A stretch of DNA of 64,000 nucleotides from Acanthosepion esculentum. Lineage: Eukaryota > Mollusca > Cephalopoda > Sepiida > Sepiidae. Under the pieces are notes generated by a model, which was given only the letters and a program-made list of their open reading frames with translations, had not been told where the DNA came from and made no database searches. Where the stretch lies: assembly GCA_964036315.1 (NCBI GenBank), contig OZ038492.1, forward strand, positions 32,964,283 to 33,028,282, in the 5' to 3' direction. Shown piece by piece: positions 43,211 to 54,425 of the stretch. Positions within the stretch are counted from its first letter, which is position 1. The number at the start of each line of letters is the position of its first letter. The translations under genes were made by a program, and so were the position numbers.

Positions 43211-43599
43211 GGGAATCCGATTGTTGTTTTTACTTTGCTTGTATGTGAGAAGTGTGTTACGATTTATGTGGATAGTTTTATTTAGTGCTTCTTTTATTAT
43301 TTACATTTTAGGAATTGTTTTAAGTTATTAATGTTGTATAGAAAATCTAGATGGTATGAGCATATGCGTTTGATTCTTAGAAATGGGCTGTATACGATAG
43401 ATTTTTTTAATTTAAGGGGATGACAGTTGTTAAAGTGTAGGAATTTATGCTAGTTTGTGGGCTTGTTGTATAGACTGGGAGAAAGTGTATGTTTAATTTT
43501 ATCATAATGTCTAAGAAAGGCATGGATGTGTATGAGTGCTCCATGGTAAATTTAATTGTATCGTGGAAGTTGTTGCAGAAAGTAAAAATGTTTTTTAAT

Positions 43600-44063
43600 T
43601 TTTCTGAACCATGAGTCCATAATAAGAAAATGTCATCAATATATCTAAAATAATGTAATGGTTTAAATTCTGAATCGTCTAGTAACTTCCTTTTTAGAAT
43701 GTGAATAAAGATATTAGCTTAGCTAGGTGCCATTTTCGTGCCCATTGCTGTACCACTAATCTGTAAATAGTGTTTGTTGTTGAATTTAAAATTATTATGT
43801 ATTAAAATGAAATTTATTAATTGGCATATATCTGTAATTTGGTTGTTAGGTAATTTTTTACTAAGGAACTCATAGCAAGCTGATACTCCTTCAGCATGTG
43901 GGATGTTCGTGTAAAGGGACGAAACATCCATCGTTACTAGGATTGTATCATGGTGGACTAAGTTAATGTTTTGTAATTTGTTGAGAAAGTCAGTAGTGTC
44001 TCTAATATAACTAGGTATGTCAGGCAGTAAAGGTTTTAGGATATTGTCTATGTACCCAGACAT
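43600..44063 (-). pseudogene. Penelope-like reverse transcriptase core
   Basis: MSGYIDNILKPLLPDIPSYI, ILVTMDVSSLYTNIPH (catalytic Asp), NNKHYLQISGTAMGTKMAPS, then a stop (TAG-type, at about 43719) within the A-N-I-F segment, and further on HYFRYIDDIFLLW with the Y-I-D-D active site (about 43650). Catalytic residues persist, but the stop separates them. Confidence 0.85.
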
Positions 44064-44768
44064 AAGTTCTGTGAGGGTACCTATGCCTGATATTATGGGT
44101 CTACCAGGTGGTATGATTTTAAGGGATTTTGAAATTTCATAGATGTTCTCTTCATTATTTGATTGTGTAATTTGATGTGGGCTGGATGAAAAGGTGTTAG
44201 GGTGTTTTTCTGAAAGGATTTTGGAGTTTATGTAGTTTTGGGATAGTGTAGAATGTTGCTGTTTTAGGGTTCTTAGGAATAAGAGATTTTATGGTATTTC
44301 TTATGTTGTGGTTCAGGTTCTGAGTGAGAAGTGATAATTCTGTTTTGAATGTGCAAGTTGGGTCTAGAGGTAAGGGTACATAGAATCTGTTATTTTGAAG
44401 TTGTGATTCTGCTTCTTTTATATAGTTGTTAGTGTCTAAGATGGTTATAGCTCCGCCCTTGTCGGCTGGTACAATAATTATGTCTTGTTTTTTTTTTTGT
44501 TTTTTTAAGAGTATAGATTGCTTGGTGTTCTATTTTGGATAAGTTGTATTTTTTTATCTGGTGTCCTTTGTTTTTTAAAAAGTTATCCATGTGTTGTCTG
44601 GCTTTGTTGGCATATTGGTCCAAGTGTTGGTTACGTCCGATTGGTGGAGTCCATAGAGTGTTATTCTTCGTAGGAGGAAGTTTGGAACATGATTGGTTAG
44701 CACTGTTGTCTGTATTAGTAGATTTGTTTGAGAAATATTCTTTTAGAAAGTATACGTGGCTTCTCATT
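44064..44768 (-). pseudogene. Penelope-like N-terminal region
   Basis: MRSHVYFLKEYFSNKSTNTD and WTPPIGRNQHLDQYANKARQ, then after a frame change at an A run (about 44490) IIVPADKGGAITILDTNNY and later FYVPLPLDP, the conserved entry to Penelope-like RTs. Frameshifted near 44490 and 44260. Confidence 0.75.
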
Positions 44769-44771
44769 ATG

Positions 44772-44823
<52 letters not shown>
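44772..44823. repeat. (TA)n microsatellite
   Basis: About 52 bp of TA at the 5' end of the Penelope-like element. Confidence 0.95.
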
Positions 44824-44834
<11 letters not shown>

Positions 44835-44963
44835 TAAAATTTTTTAATTATTAAAAATATTTTTTTTTTACTCTTTTGGGAAATAACTTTGCAGCACCCC
44901 CTTCATATGTGATATATTAGTCCTAAGATGGGCTAATATCTGTGCTGTAATGCCTCTTGGTCC

Positions 44964-45410
44964 TCTATATAATAAATGCAAATGTCAGTGTGTTACTGTC
45001 ACACTTTTTCAACTTTACTCCTAGAAGCCATAGACCAACATTTCAGGCCAATGCCATGATCAAATTAAAGACATTCTGGTCTGGATCCAGACCCACAATT
45101 TTGAATTCCCAAGTTTTCATTATTGCAATTCTTTTTGTGTTGTTTTGCAACAACTCTTTTTGTATGATAAAGATTTTTATAACTTAGAAATAAATTTGGG
45201 AATAATCAAAATTAATTACGGAGTCCAGTGAAAGTCACCGATGAAATAAAAAGTAATTGTACCTACGTACATCAAATTGAGTCGCATCAGATGAATTAGT
45301 GTTGAACTTTTAAAAGGTAAGCTTAAATATTAATGAAATATTTAAATGTCTTAAGAGCCTTCTACAGGAGCTAACTTAAATGCTACCCAATAGGGCAGCT
45401 TTTAAGCTAG
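44964..45410 (+). mobile_element. Helitron-like non-autonomous element, copy 1
   Basis: Begins tctatataataaatgcaaatgtcag and ends tttaagctag. The end is an imperfect hairpin: ctaacttaaatgctaccc - aata - gggcagcttttaagctag, 15 of 18 positions pairing. Interior blocks (ttgaattcccaagttttcatt, ctacgtacatcaaattg, cttttaaaaggtaagcttaaatattaatg) are shared with 52679-53217 (-) and 63017-63668 (+). TC...CTAG ends and a 3' hairpin fit Helitrons. Confidence 0.65.
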
Positions 45411-45589
45411 TTTTATTATATATACTTGTTCGTTATATTCTGTGGTATGAATGATATCACTTTAATGTTACTAAATTGAAATTTACTTAAGATTCCTTCT
45501 AATCCAATAAATGAGGATTTAGCTTTTGCTTGAATATCAAACATTTTAATATTCTTTTATATGATATCCTGTTAATTCTTGTGATACTG

Positions 45590-45715
45590 ACTCGAACTTA
45601 TATCACAATCATTATAGCCGTCTATACAACAGATGTTTTATTTACATGCAGACTATTGTCCTCATCACATTTACGGCTATTGTGCCATCTGACATTCATC
45701 AGGCGTATGTCAATT
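45590..45715 (-). repeat. Interspersed repeat with ctgatga motif
   Basis: Minus strand: acgcctgatgaatgtcagatggcac...gatgaggacaatagtctgcatgtaaata. Shares its second half with 45945-46060 and 56045-56245. A degenerate hammerhead-like layout is possible. Confidence 0.45.
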
Positions 45716-45734
45716 TACAGTGAATTCTCATGGT

Positions 45735-45930
45735 ACAATAGCCTAGTGGACTAATGCATTGATTTGTGAATTTGGTGACAGTAATTGTGAATTCAATCCC
45801 TAGGTCGAGCAGTGTGTACTTGGACTCTGTGGAAACTGGATGAGCAGTACTAAAAATAAGAACTAGACAAGATATTCATAGGTATTCATTGTAGATTAAA
45901 TAAAGAGTTCAGTTCAGAATTCTCTGTAGG
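45735..45930 (+). mobile_element. tRNA-derived SINE head
   Basis: aatagcctagtggactaatgc (A-box-like) and gtgaattcaatccctagg (B-box-like), then gtgtacttggactctgtgg. The (-) relative is at 55830-55915. Confidence 0.55.
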
Positions 45931-45944
45931 TTACCTGGATTGAT

Positions 45945-46060
45945 ATATAGCTGTTGAAGGCAAGAGCACACAGGCTGAAACATTGTGATAACAGCAACAA
46001 ACATGAGAACAATAGTCTGCATGTAAATAGTGTAAATAACTCCTCATTCTAGAAATTCAG
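45945..46060 (+). repeat. Interspersed repeat with degenerate hammerhead-like motif
   Basis: gctgttgaaggcaagagcacacaggctgaaacattg, then gagaacaatagtctgcatgtaaatagtg. Layout ctgNtga - ggc ... ggc - gaaac recalls a hammerhead core with one change. Related: 52285-52400 (-), 55130-55260 (-), 56045-56245 (+). Confidence 0.45.
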
Positions 46061-46316
46061 GCAGAAATAGATTATTTTTTCTTTTTCCTTTTTTTTTCTT
46101 CTTTTTTTCCTTTTTTTTTTTTTTTTGTAGTCTAGGTCACATGAAAAAAGTGCTGTAAAAATGTGTTCCTCTGTGATTATATTCATTCATTCTTAATAGT
46201 TTTTAAATATGTAGAGTAATTGGTCATGATGAAATATAACTGGCAGAAATGTCCAACAAACAAAACTGACAGCTTTCAATAAAAATGGGAAGAACAGGAT
46301 AAAGATAATACTAAGC

Positions 46317-46513
46317 ATACATACATACATTCATTTTATACATACATACATACATTCATTTTATACATACATACATACATTCATTTTATACATACATACA
46401 TACATTCATTTTATACATACATACATACATTCATTTTATACATACATACATTCATTTTATACATACATACATACATACATACATACATTCATTTTATACA
46501 TACATACATTTTA
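46317..46513. repeat. (TACA)n / acatacattcattttat array
   Basis: Alternating tacatacatacat tracts and tcattttata spacers, about eight units of roughly 30 bp, making a compound microsatellite. Confidence 0.95.
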
Positions 46514-46839
46514 TAAGTCAAAATTCTTTAGCAGAATTTATTTTCTCTATACCTGTCTCTTTGATTCATGGACCGTGATATGAAATTTTAACAAACAAAT
46601 TTAATTATTAATTAAAAGCTAAATTATTCTGTCAATATAAAAATGGCAATCGACATGGTGATTTTCTAAACGTAGTTTAGATGTGACACACAGCCAAATG
46701 TGTAGAGCATTTAATTACTTTGATGTGAACAAAAAACAGCATATGCTTTGTGTTACAAGCCAACAGACACTGGCTTTTTATCTTTATTACTATAAAAGTC
46801 TGTGAACATTCCTTGTATGTTTGCCAGAAGTCCTATATA

Positions 46840-48094
46840 TCAGGTCATCCCATAAGTCCGAATTTTGAATAAAGAAAACAAGTGACCAAATGTTACATTT
46901 AATTACAGATTCAATCAACAATGTATTTTCTCTGATTATCTATGACTTCCTTCCATCTATTAACAAGCTTACTAATTCCATTACTGTAAAATTCTTTTGG
47001 CTTTGATTTGAAGAACTCACAAATGTCAGTTTTAACCTCTTCCTGTGTTACAAAAGCTGTTTCTTCCAAATGATTCTGTAAGCTGCGAAACAAATGGTAG
47101 TCTGAAGGAGCAAGGTCGGGAGAATAAGGTGGACGAGGAATTTTTCTCCCAACCAAGTTCTTCGATCTTTTGTGACGTGATTCTTGTGTGTGGTCGCGCA
47201 TTGTCCTGATGAAACATCACCCATTTTCGATTCACTAGAGCAGGTCTTTTTTCCTCAAAGCTTGGTTCAAACGCTCTAATTGCTGACAGTATATTTGAGC
47301 ATTAATTGCTGCATTAGGTGGTAAGAATTCAAAGTGGATTATTCCTTAGCAATCCCACCAGATTGAAAGAAGAACCTTTTGCCCATGAAGTTCCCTTCTC
47401 AGCTGTGGCTGGAGTCCTTCCACTTTACCAAGCCACTGTCTACGACGCTTAACATTTCGATAAAAGATCCATTTTTCATCGCCAGTCACAAGTCCATCCA
47501 AAAAAGGTAAAACAAGTTGGCGAGAATGGAGAGAAGAGTAGACGTCAACTCGGGATTTGAGGTTGTTTTCAGACAATTCCTAAGGCACCCATTTTCCAAG
47601 TTTAGGAACTTTTTCCAAGTTGACGATGAACAGTTGTATGGCTTGAACTGAGAACCACTGCCAATTCCTCAACTGATAAAGCAGGATTTTCTTCAAGGGC
47701 TGCTTCAAGAAGCTTTTCATCAAACTCAACTGGACGTCCGGTTCGATCTTCATCTTCAAGTGTGAAATCTCCACCTCTGAATTTTGCAAACCATCTTCTG
47801 CAAGTTCTTTCATTCACACATTCCTCTCCATAAACTGAGTGAATGTTTCTAGCCGCTTCGGCTGCTGAGTTTCCTTTCTTGAACTCATAAAGCATTGTGT
47901 GCCTCAAATGATTCTTGGGTACTTCCATGATATCAAACAAAATTTAATTTTATTGTTCTCTGAAATAAAATTTGATCAGTTTAAATGCATCTAAACATAA
48001 AAATAATGTTCAGCTCCATTAGACATTATAAAATACTCTTTAAATTTTGTTCATTTTAACAAAAAGTTAAAATTCGGACAGAACTTATGGGATG

Positions 48095-48100
<6 letters not shown>
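46840..48100 (-). mobile_element. Mariner element with both terminal repeats
   Basis: 1.26 kb with inverted ends tcaggtcatcccataagt / acttatgggatgacctta at 46840 and 48100, flanked by TA (46838-46839, 48101-48102). Ends of the AGGTCATCCCATAAGT type and the transposase sequence place it near the cecropia/Hsmar1 (SETMAR) mariners. The transposase inside is frameshifted. Confidence 0.9.
46911..47940 (-). pseudogene. Mariner transposase, frameshifted
   Basis: Starts MFDIMEVPKNHLRHTMLYEF (47940). The helix-turn-helix part includes GEECVNERTCRRWFAKFRGG and FDEKLLEAALEENPALSVEE. After a frame change LVTGDEKWIFYRNVKRRRQW carries the first Asp, MFHQDNARPHTR the second, and PPYSPDLAPSDYHLFRSLQN the third (D34D type). 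So all three catalytic Asp are visible, but frame changes near 47600, 47350 and 47150 break the gene. About 345 codons expected. Confidence 0.85.

Positions 48101-48153
<53 letters not shown>
48101..48153. repeat. (TA)n microsatellite
   Basis: About 53 bp of TA directly beside the mariner end, probably grown from its TA target site. Confidence 0.95.
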
Positions 48154-48156
<3 letters not shown>

Positions 48157-48460
48157 TGAGGGGGGGGGGATGAAAGAAAGATATGAATTTATTATTGTGT
48201 AGGAAGTAAGGTGAGAGAAGGAAATGGAGAAAAAAACGCTCTCTTTCCACCTCTCGCTTTTTCCATCTCTCTCTCCATCTTTCCGTGATTGTGTGTGTGC
48301 TTATTTATATTTCTGCTTTCTTGAAATAAACGATATTTTCAAGATTTTTATTTTTAACTTTTAATTTTTTTTTTTTTTTTTTATGTTGAAAGCAACATCA
48401 ATAACTGCAAATAAACATTTTTTAAATATCTCTACTTTCACAAACTCTTCATGAAACTAA

Positions 48461-48508
48461 ATTGGGTCAACCATGTTATGTTATGTTATGTTACATGGTT
48501 GACCCAAT
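48461..48508. repeat. Long near-perfect hairpin with ttatg-repeat loop
   Basis: attgggtcaaccatgtta and ttacatggttgacccaat pair at 17 of 18 positions around a tgttatgttatg loop. Not linked to any recognised element. Confidence 0.85.
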
Positions 48509-48674
48509 AGGTCACAGGTGGTCTAGTATGTTTTATAGCTTGAAAGACAATTCCTGTTCAGGGGTAGGGGTAATTTAACTCTTACAAATACAGAAAATCG
48601 TATCTTGATTTTAATTTGTCACTTGCAAATAAGCTTCCTTCTTTTCTTTTTTCAATCATTTCACCTCAAGCCTC

Positions 48675-49390
48675 TATCCACTATGATGCAAGTGGTTACT
48701 GAGGATAAAAGGAACTTAGGAAAATGTGATTGAAGAGAAAGGACAATAAAAGAAATAGGAGACAGAAGATAACACTTGACATTACATTTTAATTTTTGTT
48801 GATTGTAGTTGACAGGAACTAAAGAAGTTGGAAGAGAATTCCATAGGTGAGAAGTACAAAAGAAAAAACTATTAAAATAGAACCGGTTTACATTTCGCAG
48901 TTTCAGATGCCACTATTTCCATGGAAAGTTTTCAGACAAACTATATTCCTTAGTTCCACCAATTCTAACATTCACAGCTAAAACCTGCTATGCCATTCTC
49001 TCATTCTCTTCGTATTCCTTTGGTGAGATGAAAGTTCTGACTGAGCAGCTTCTTCCTACAAACAACTACTTTGTGGAACCAACTCCCAAGAGGATGCTTC
49101 CCCAATCACTACAATTTTAACCTGTTCAAGTCTAAGGTTAACCATTATCTTCCTTACATATTCACATAAACTGTACCTCTTTCTCTTCAATTCTCTATAT
49201 TGAGTGGCTCTTCGGCCTTGTACAAGGTAAACATTATTGTAGAAAAAAAAAACACATAAAAAAAATAACTTGAAATGATGAAACCTAGCTGCCAAGAAGT
49301 CAAGGTACCAAAGATGAAAGCTGATTGGAACAATTGCTATGAAAATATTTGTAGAAAAGGCCTATGGAAATTGGGAATATAACACTTGCT
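48675..49390 (-). pseudogene. CR1/Jockey-like LINE relic split by another LINE
   Basis: 48675-48895 matches 37840-38020 (same family end; minus strand has F-P-x-x-Y-N-x-Q-like text), and 49316-49390 matches the F-Y-K-Y-F-H part of that family. Between them lies a LINE fragment of opposite orientation (48896-49315). Confidence 0.5.
48896..49250 (+). pseudogene. CR1/Jockey-like LINE ORF2 end, inserted fragment
   Basis: Reads CHYFHGKFSDKLYSLVPPIL and TFTAKTCYAI, then with frame changes TTTLWNQLPRGCFPNHYNFN and LFKSKVNHYLPYIFT. Same family as 40645-41480 (-). Confidence 0.65.
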
Positions 49391-49559
49391 CACTATTACA
49401 AGTAGAAGGGTCAAAGGAAATTGTAAGTAACCTATGTGACACTATTTAGCTATGGTAGTTGGTTAACAAATTAACCCTAGAAATTAAAAGAAGAAAATAC
49501 TGAGAACGGAAAAGAATTTTTATTTTTGTTTTATTTAAGAATAAAATCTAATTAATTTC

Positions 49560-51090
49560 TCAGACCCGTAAATTGGTGTAGACAGTGGAAACGCAGAAAG
49601 GCCACATGCGAGCTTTTGACAAGTGATTAATAATGTTTGCATAAGTGCTTGCCGAGAAAACACAAGATTCAGAAAAGGCGTTGACATATCAGGTGGCAGG
49701 CCATATGTTGATTATAAAAATTTTGGCATGAGAAGCTAGTCCGAAATTATTACTGATACGGGGTAGAGAGAATCAATATTATTTATCTTCCTAAGATATC
49801 ATTTTTAAGTGCCGGCAAGTTGAGAGGCCATATGTTCATTGTGAAAATTTCGGCATGAGAAAATATTCCGATACGGGCTAGAGAGAATTAATATTATTTA
49901 CTTTTCCAAGATGTTGTCTTCAGTACCGACACATTAAGTAGCCATATGTTGATTATAAAATTTAGGCATGAGAAAAAAATATCTCGAAAGAATTGCTGAT
50001 TTGGAGATAAAGAAATTTATTATCTCAAGAAGCCAAGGGTTCCAGTAAACACTGACTTCATGAAGGGACCAGATGGGAGACATTGACAATTGATTGATGG
50101 AGTTTGTAAAAAGTGCTGGTTAAAAAGATGCAGAATGTCCAAAAGATCTGTGAGATTTGTTAAAAAAAAAAAAAAAAAAAAATTGCTGATGAGAAAAAAA
50201 TTTTGTAAACAAAAAATTCTGGGTTATAGTTTTAATGAGGCCACCTTAGCCACGCCCACACGGCTTGGACGCCATTGGTTGAGTGGTAGCAATGGTGATG
50301 GCCAAGGTACTTTGATGAGAAGGACGGGGAAGTTATTAATGCAACTGAAAGGATTGGTACAAGGTATCAATATGAGAAGTGGGGAGTTTAGGATAGCTCT
50401 TCTCCAACCTCTCCTCACGGACAAAGGGACCCCCCCCCAAAAAAAAATGGAAAGTGATTAATTTTTCAAAATGAGAAGTAATCAATTTCCCTGGCCTGAC
50501 AACAAAGAGTTCTTTGTCAGAAATCAGGATTTACCGAAAACCCCAGACTGCATCTAACCCCGCACCGGTATTTGGTCGGTATCCATATAAACAAACATTC
50601 TCGGGCTGTTTGACAGGAGAGTTGGAGTGAGTAATTTGCCAGTTAGAGCCTTTGGAGTTGCAGGAACCAGTGTGTTGCCTCGCAGAAGCTGACTGAGAGA
50701 TTTCATGACCTTTGACTTCGCCTATCCTACCCATAGCAAGTTATACTGACAAACAAAGCTAAGCCAGCACTTAATAACTAAACCAGTTGATTTAGAGGAC
50801 TAGAACTTGCCTAAGAAGTGTGAAAGTGTCACACTCCATAGAAAACAGGTTGGGAGAAAAAACACACTCCTGTATATAACAGATGGATAAAAGTTAATTT
50901 GTTACTTTTAACATACTTGAACCTCTTTGGTTTTTATTGGCTTCTTTTCTTTATGCTTGTGTGATATCACCTCCAGTCTAGACTCATCTTACACTATGGC
51001 CCGACGCCTGATTGATCTCGTCTGCCTGAGATCAAAATCACAACGTGGGTAGGTTAGACTTGAGATCGAAGCATTTACTTCGGTAACCAG
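49560..51090 (+). mobile_element. LTR (apparent tRNA-His-primed family), copy A
   Basis: TATA box tatccatataaac at about 50580, preceded by taaccccgcaccggtatttgg, which parallels the same-positioned block of copy B (minus strand ccacaccgggttttgataggcgtctatataag). The 3' part, ggcccgacgcctgattgatctcg...aatcacaacgtgggtaggtt...cttcgg (50999-51085), matches copy B closely. It breaks off before the primer site. The upstream limit is uncertain. Confidence 0.55.
49675..50020. repeat. Three diverged tandem units of about 115 bp
   Basis: ggccatatgttgattataaaaattttggcatgag...gatacggggtagagagaatcaatattattta recurs three times (49702, 49828, 49941), the last shortened. Possibly U3 enhancer-type repeats of LTR copy A. 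Confidence 0.75.
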
Positions 51091-51518
51091 ACGTTGGAAG
51101 TGAGCTGGGAACAATGGAGCTGGTGTCGAACTAGTTGCAGCTGGTGTGAAGCCGTTAGCATCAACCCACTTGGTACCCTGACCAAAGTATTCCGCCGGGT
51201 AGCGACAACCACCAATCAACAGCGACTACGAGTCAACTCCAAAATGCCGGTAGGAGAAATATTACAGTTTCGTACCATGACTGGGAGTTGACCATGGACC
51301 GACAGCTCAGTGTCACACCTACCTCACTGGTTTATGTGAATGGATAGCAGAGTGGGAACAAAGAGAGATGGTAGTCAAATGCTGCTTAGAGCTACAAAGG
51401 ACAGGAAGTTGTAGAGAACCATGTTCTGAAAGGAGATAGCAGATCAAAGAATAACAATGAGCTAACTTCACTTGTATTTGATTCACTCTTGTTAATTGAT
51501 TCTGTGTATATGTCATCT

Positions 51519-51880
51519 TTCAACCCTGAAGTTAAGCAATGTCAAGCCTGGTTGATAACTAGATGGATGACCACTTGGTAATACCAGGTGCTGTAAGCCT
51601 GGATGTATGGTTGGTACAATGGAGAGTAGCTCAGAATTGTTAATTGGAGAGCCAAGTTCCAATTCCAGTTGGGTTTGTTATATTCACATAAAAACAAATA
51701 CCTTTGGGAAAGTTAAGAATCCACCTCTTCCCCCCTGTCTATGGGTTAATTAGCAAGACTCGTATTACTAAACCATTATTATCTCTAAAAAAAAAAAAAA
51801 AATAATGCATACAAAATCTTTAGAATTTGGCATTAAACAACCCATAGGGGTTGATATGCTGCTAAACAATAATAACCACA
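51519..51880 (+). mobile_element. 5S rRNA-derived composite SINE, copy 2
   Basis: 51519-51603 resembles the last 75-85 nt of 5S rRNA: gaagttaagcaatgtcaagcctggttgata...ctagatggatgacca...aataccaggtgctgtaagcc, including the A-box and C-box region. A tRNA-like part follows (ggagagccaagttccaattcc), then a long tail to ttgatatgctgctaaaca. It matches 19796-20137 end to end. Confidence 0.8.
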
Positions 51881-52284
51881 TATAAAATGCCTCTGTGAAA
51901 CAAGGAAATTTAACCTCTATGACATCATCTTCCTGCATAGAGCCCAAAATGAAATCAAATCTTACAAAGCCAATGTGAAACTGACTATGAAAAACTGAAT
52001 TCTTTTTAGAAACTACTACTTTTAAGGATTAACCTTGGAATTTATTGACTACTGTTTTAAAAATACAATCTGATTGTGCATTTATTATTTCTGTTGTCCA
52101 GACAGCAATAAATCCTGTAAATATTGTGAGAGTATGTGTTAATATATGCAACTATTATAGAGCTTTATGTAAATTTTTTCAATTTCTGCTGGACTACAAG
52201 TATACCCAGAAAAGGTTAGTTGGTTCCTTGGTAGGTTGGTAATACTGTAAAAGACTGTATGTGAAAATATTATAAAGTAATTAC

Positions 52285-52400
52285 ACTATTTACATTGTTT
52301 GAACTGATGTCCTCATATTTATTGCCATATTCAAAACATTTCAGCCATTGTACACTCTGGCCTTCTTCAGGTGATATTTGTTGGAATTTTGAAACAAACC
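52285..52400 (-). repeat. Interspersed repeat with hammerhead-like motif
   Basis: Minus strand: cacctgaagaaggccagagtgtacaatggctgaaatg. ctgaaga (one change from ctgatga), ggcc/ggct stem, gaaa. Then ...caaacaatgtaaatagtgtaat as in 45945-46060. Confidence 0.45.
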
Positions 52401-52678
52401 CTTTTAGTCCACAGGGGTAGATTGTTCTATTTACCATTCCTTTGGATATCTCGGTTTTAATTCTCCTTGATAATTCAATTAAACTTTTTTTCCCCGCTAC
52501 CGTGGCCAGATATTTAACTTGCAAGTCTTTGAACCAATATTTTTAACACTGGGCCATGTCCTTAGGGATAAACACAATGTAAATAGTTACCATACCTCAT
52601 CTTAGAAATATAGACAGATATTAAAAAGTAAATGTTCAGGTTTCAATTCCTTTACCATCTCCCAACTTATATATCTAA

Positions 52679-53217
52679 CTAGCTTAAAAGCTGCCCTATC
52701 AGGTAGCATTTAAGCAAACTTCTGCAGAGTGCTCCTGATTGGGATTTCATGCAATAGGTAGAGAGTAGATGCAATAGGTAACAATAAACTGCAGAAGAAC
52801 TCAAAATTGATCACTGCATTAATATTTAAGCTTACCTTTTCAATGATAATTTTTCTGCCGCCACTTAATTTGAAGACAATTTGATGTACATAGATCCTTA
52901 CTTTCTGTGCAAACAATTTTTATTTCATAGGTGACTTTTTCTGGATTTTGCAATTAATTTTGATTATTCCTAAATTTACTTCCTAAATTGTAGAAATTAT
53001 CGTACAAAAAAAATTTGTTGCAAAAAACTGCTGAAAGGAATCGCAGTAATGAAAATTGGGAATCCAAAATTTGAGGATTGCAGGTCCAGATCTGACCCAG
53101 AACATTTTTAATTTGCTCACAGAGTCAGTCTGATTCTAAAATGGTATGTTTGGCTATGGCCTCTAGTAGTAAAGTTGAAAAGGTGTGACACACTGACATT
53201 TGCACTTATTACATAGA
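52679..53217 (-). mobile_element. Helitron-like element, copy 2
   Basis: Minus strand from tctatgtaataagtgcaaatgtcag (53217) to the terminal hairpin ending ctag (52679). The interior aacttttaaaaggtaagc-type block and ttgagttcttctgcagtttattgttacctattgcat are shared with 63017-63668. No coding left. Confidence 0.65.
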
Positions 53218-53508
53218 TAAGCATCATCCATTTTCTGCATGTTATTTTATAAAATAAAAGCTTCAAATGGGGTTCATTTCAAGAAATCTTTGGTCATTAT
53301 ATAAGTAGACTAGTCCACTAGTTCATGAAAAAATAGGGAGAAATCTTTTTGTAGATTAGCATTCATTAAACCTCCTCAAGCCGTGATATTTGTCAGAATT
53401 TGAATATATTGACCTTTTCTCTCTCTATTGATTTAGAAGTGTGCTCCTGTTCATAATATCTAGACAATGTCAGATTGTTCCCTGGCATTTAGAGTTATCT
53501 ATATGCTG

Positions 53509-53546
<38 letters not shown>

Positions 53547-53760
53547 GTCATGTCTTTAAAATGTGTGTCTTTTATACTTTTATGTAAAATTTTTGTTCTT
53601 TTAATTTAAAATGTGGCACTATTTTAAAAATGTATACATATGTTTATTTAATGGCAAAATTTTTTGAAATTTCGTTAAACAATTGATGCTTTAAAATACT
53701 TTCTTTAAAATATGTATATGTTCTTCATTTAAAATGCTTCTGAAAAATTGAAAAGTCTCT

Positions 53761-54110
53761 TCATACACAGATGGCAATGACATAAGCAGTTTCAAACTTA
53801 GCAATTGTAAACAAATAACTAAGTCCTCTTTCTGTGTTGCGTTCCTTCAGGATGTTAGCAATCATGGTTCTTTCCAACTTCACATTCTTTGTACCTCTTA
53901 GTAAAATCTGTATTTTTGCTATCTCCTCTAATTCTTGTTTTGCCAACTATTTACAAAAGTTCATTAGGTTATGTACTGCTTTCCTCTTGCCTTCACTAGG
54001 TACTATGAGTATCAAATTTTCTAAGCCCCCTTCCTCATGTGCCCTAGAAATTTCAAGTGTCCTTTTTGTTTCCGATTTCCCTAAAATTTGGTTGTTGCTC
54101 ATATGTTAAG
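53761..54110 (-). pseudogene. LINE ORF2 C-terminal relic (RTE-like)
   Basis: Minus strand: GGLENLILIVPSEGKRKAVH then a stop, then KQELEEIAKIQILLRGTKN, VKLERTMIANILKERNTER. It resembles the E-G-K-R-x-R-G-R-Q-R ... R-x-T-M-I-A-N-V-L end of LINE endonuclease-RT proteins found in many invertebrates. The clade is uncertain. Confidence 0.55.
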
Positions 54111-54119
54111 TCCATGGTA

Positions 54120-54425
54120 CAGGAGGTTCTCAGTTTGTTGGACTCAACATACGACATTTCATGATTACGGTGCCATCTCCCATAATATGTCCTCACATGT
54201 TGCTATATGAGGAAGATGTTGTTTCTTCACCATCTGTATGCTATATTGGATTGTGCTACATTCGCTATCTTTCATTTGTGTCATTTTTGGAAATTTTTTG
54301 CCCTTCACTATGGCTACCAAGTGTAAGGCATATTCATGAATGTAGGCGAGTTCTGAATTATGTCGAAAATCAGGTTATGTCATGCTGTAAGAATAGATCT
54401 CCATCATAAGTCGAGGATCGCCCTG
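54120..54425. mobile_element. Tigger/pogo-like non-autonomous element
   Basis: Left end caggaggttctcagtttgttgg and right end, reversed, cagggcgatcctcgacttatg are imperfect inverted repeats, each next to TA (54118, 54426). cgaggatcgccctg is typical of Tigger-like ends. Confidence 0.5.

Larger units (their letters stand above)
42360..44768 (-). mobile_element. Penelope-like retroelement, defective
   Basis: Minus-strand order from 44768: N-terminal region, RT (motifs around 43950-43640), a Cys-rich linker and GIY-YIG endonuclease remnant (43210-42785), 3' UTR, then a hammerhead-like motif (42368-42407). The RT style and GIY-YIG partner are diagnostic of Penelope-like elements. Multiple stops and frame changes. 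Both ends abut TA microsatellites (42343-42374 and 44772-44823). Confidence 0.85.

Noticed and set aside
46317..46513. Regular repeats with spacers resembling a CRISPR array
   Set aside because: Units are simple TACA tracts with identical spacers in eukaryotic DNA.
51519..51603. Possible 5S rRNA gene
   Set aside because: Lacks the first third of 5S, is diverged and continues into a SINE body shared with another copy.
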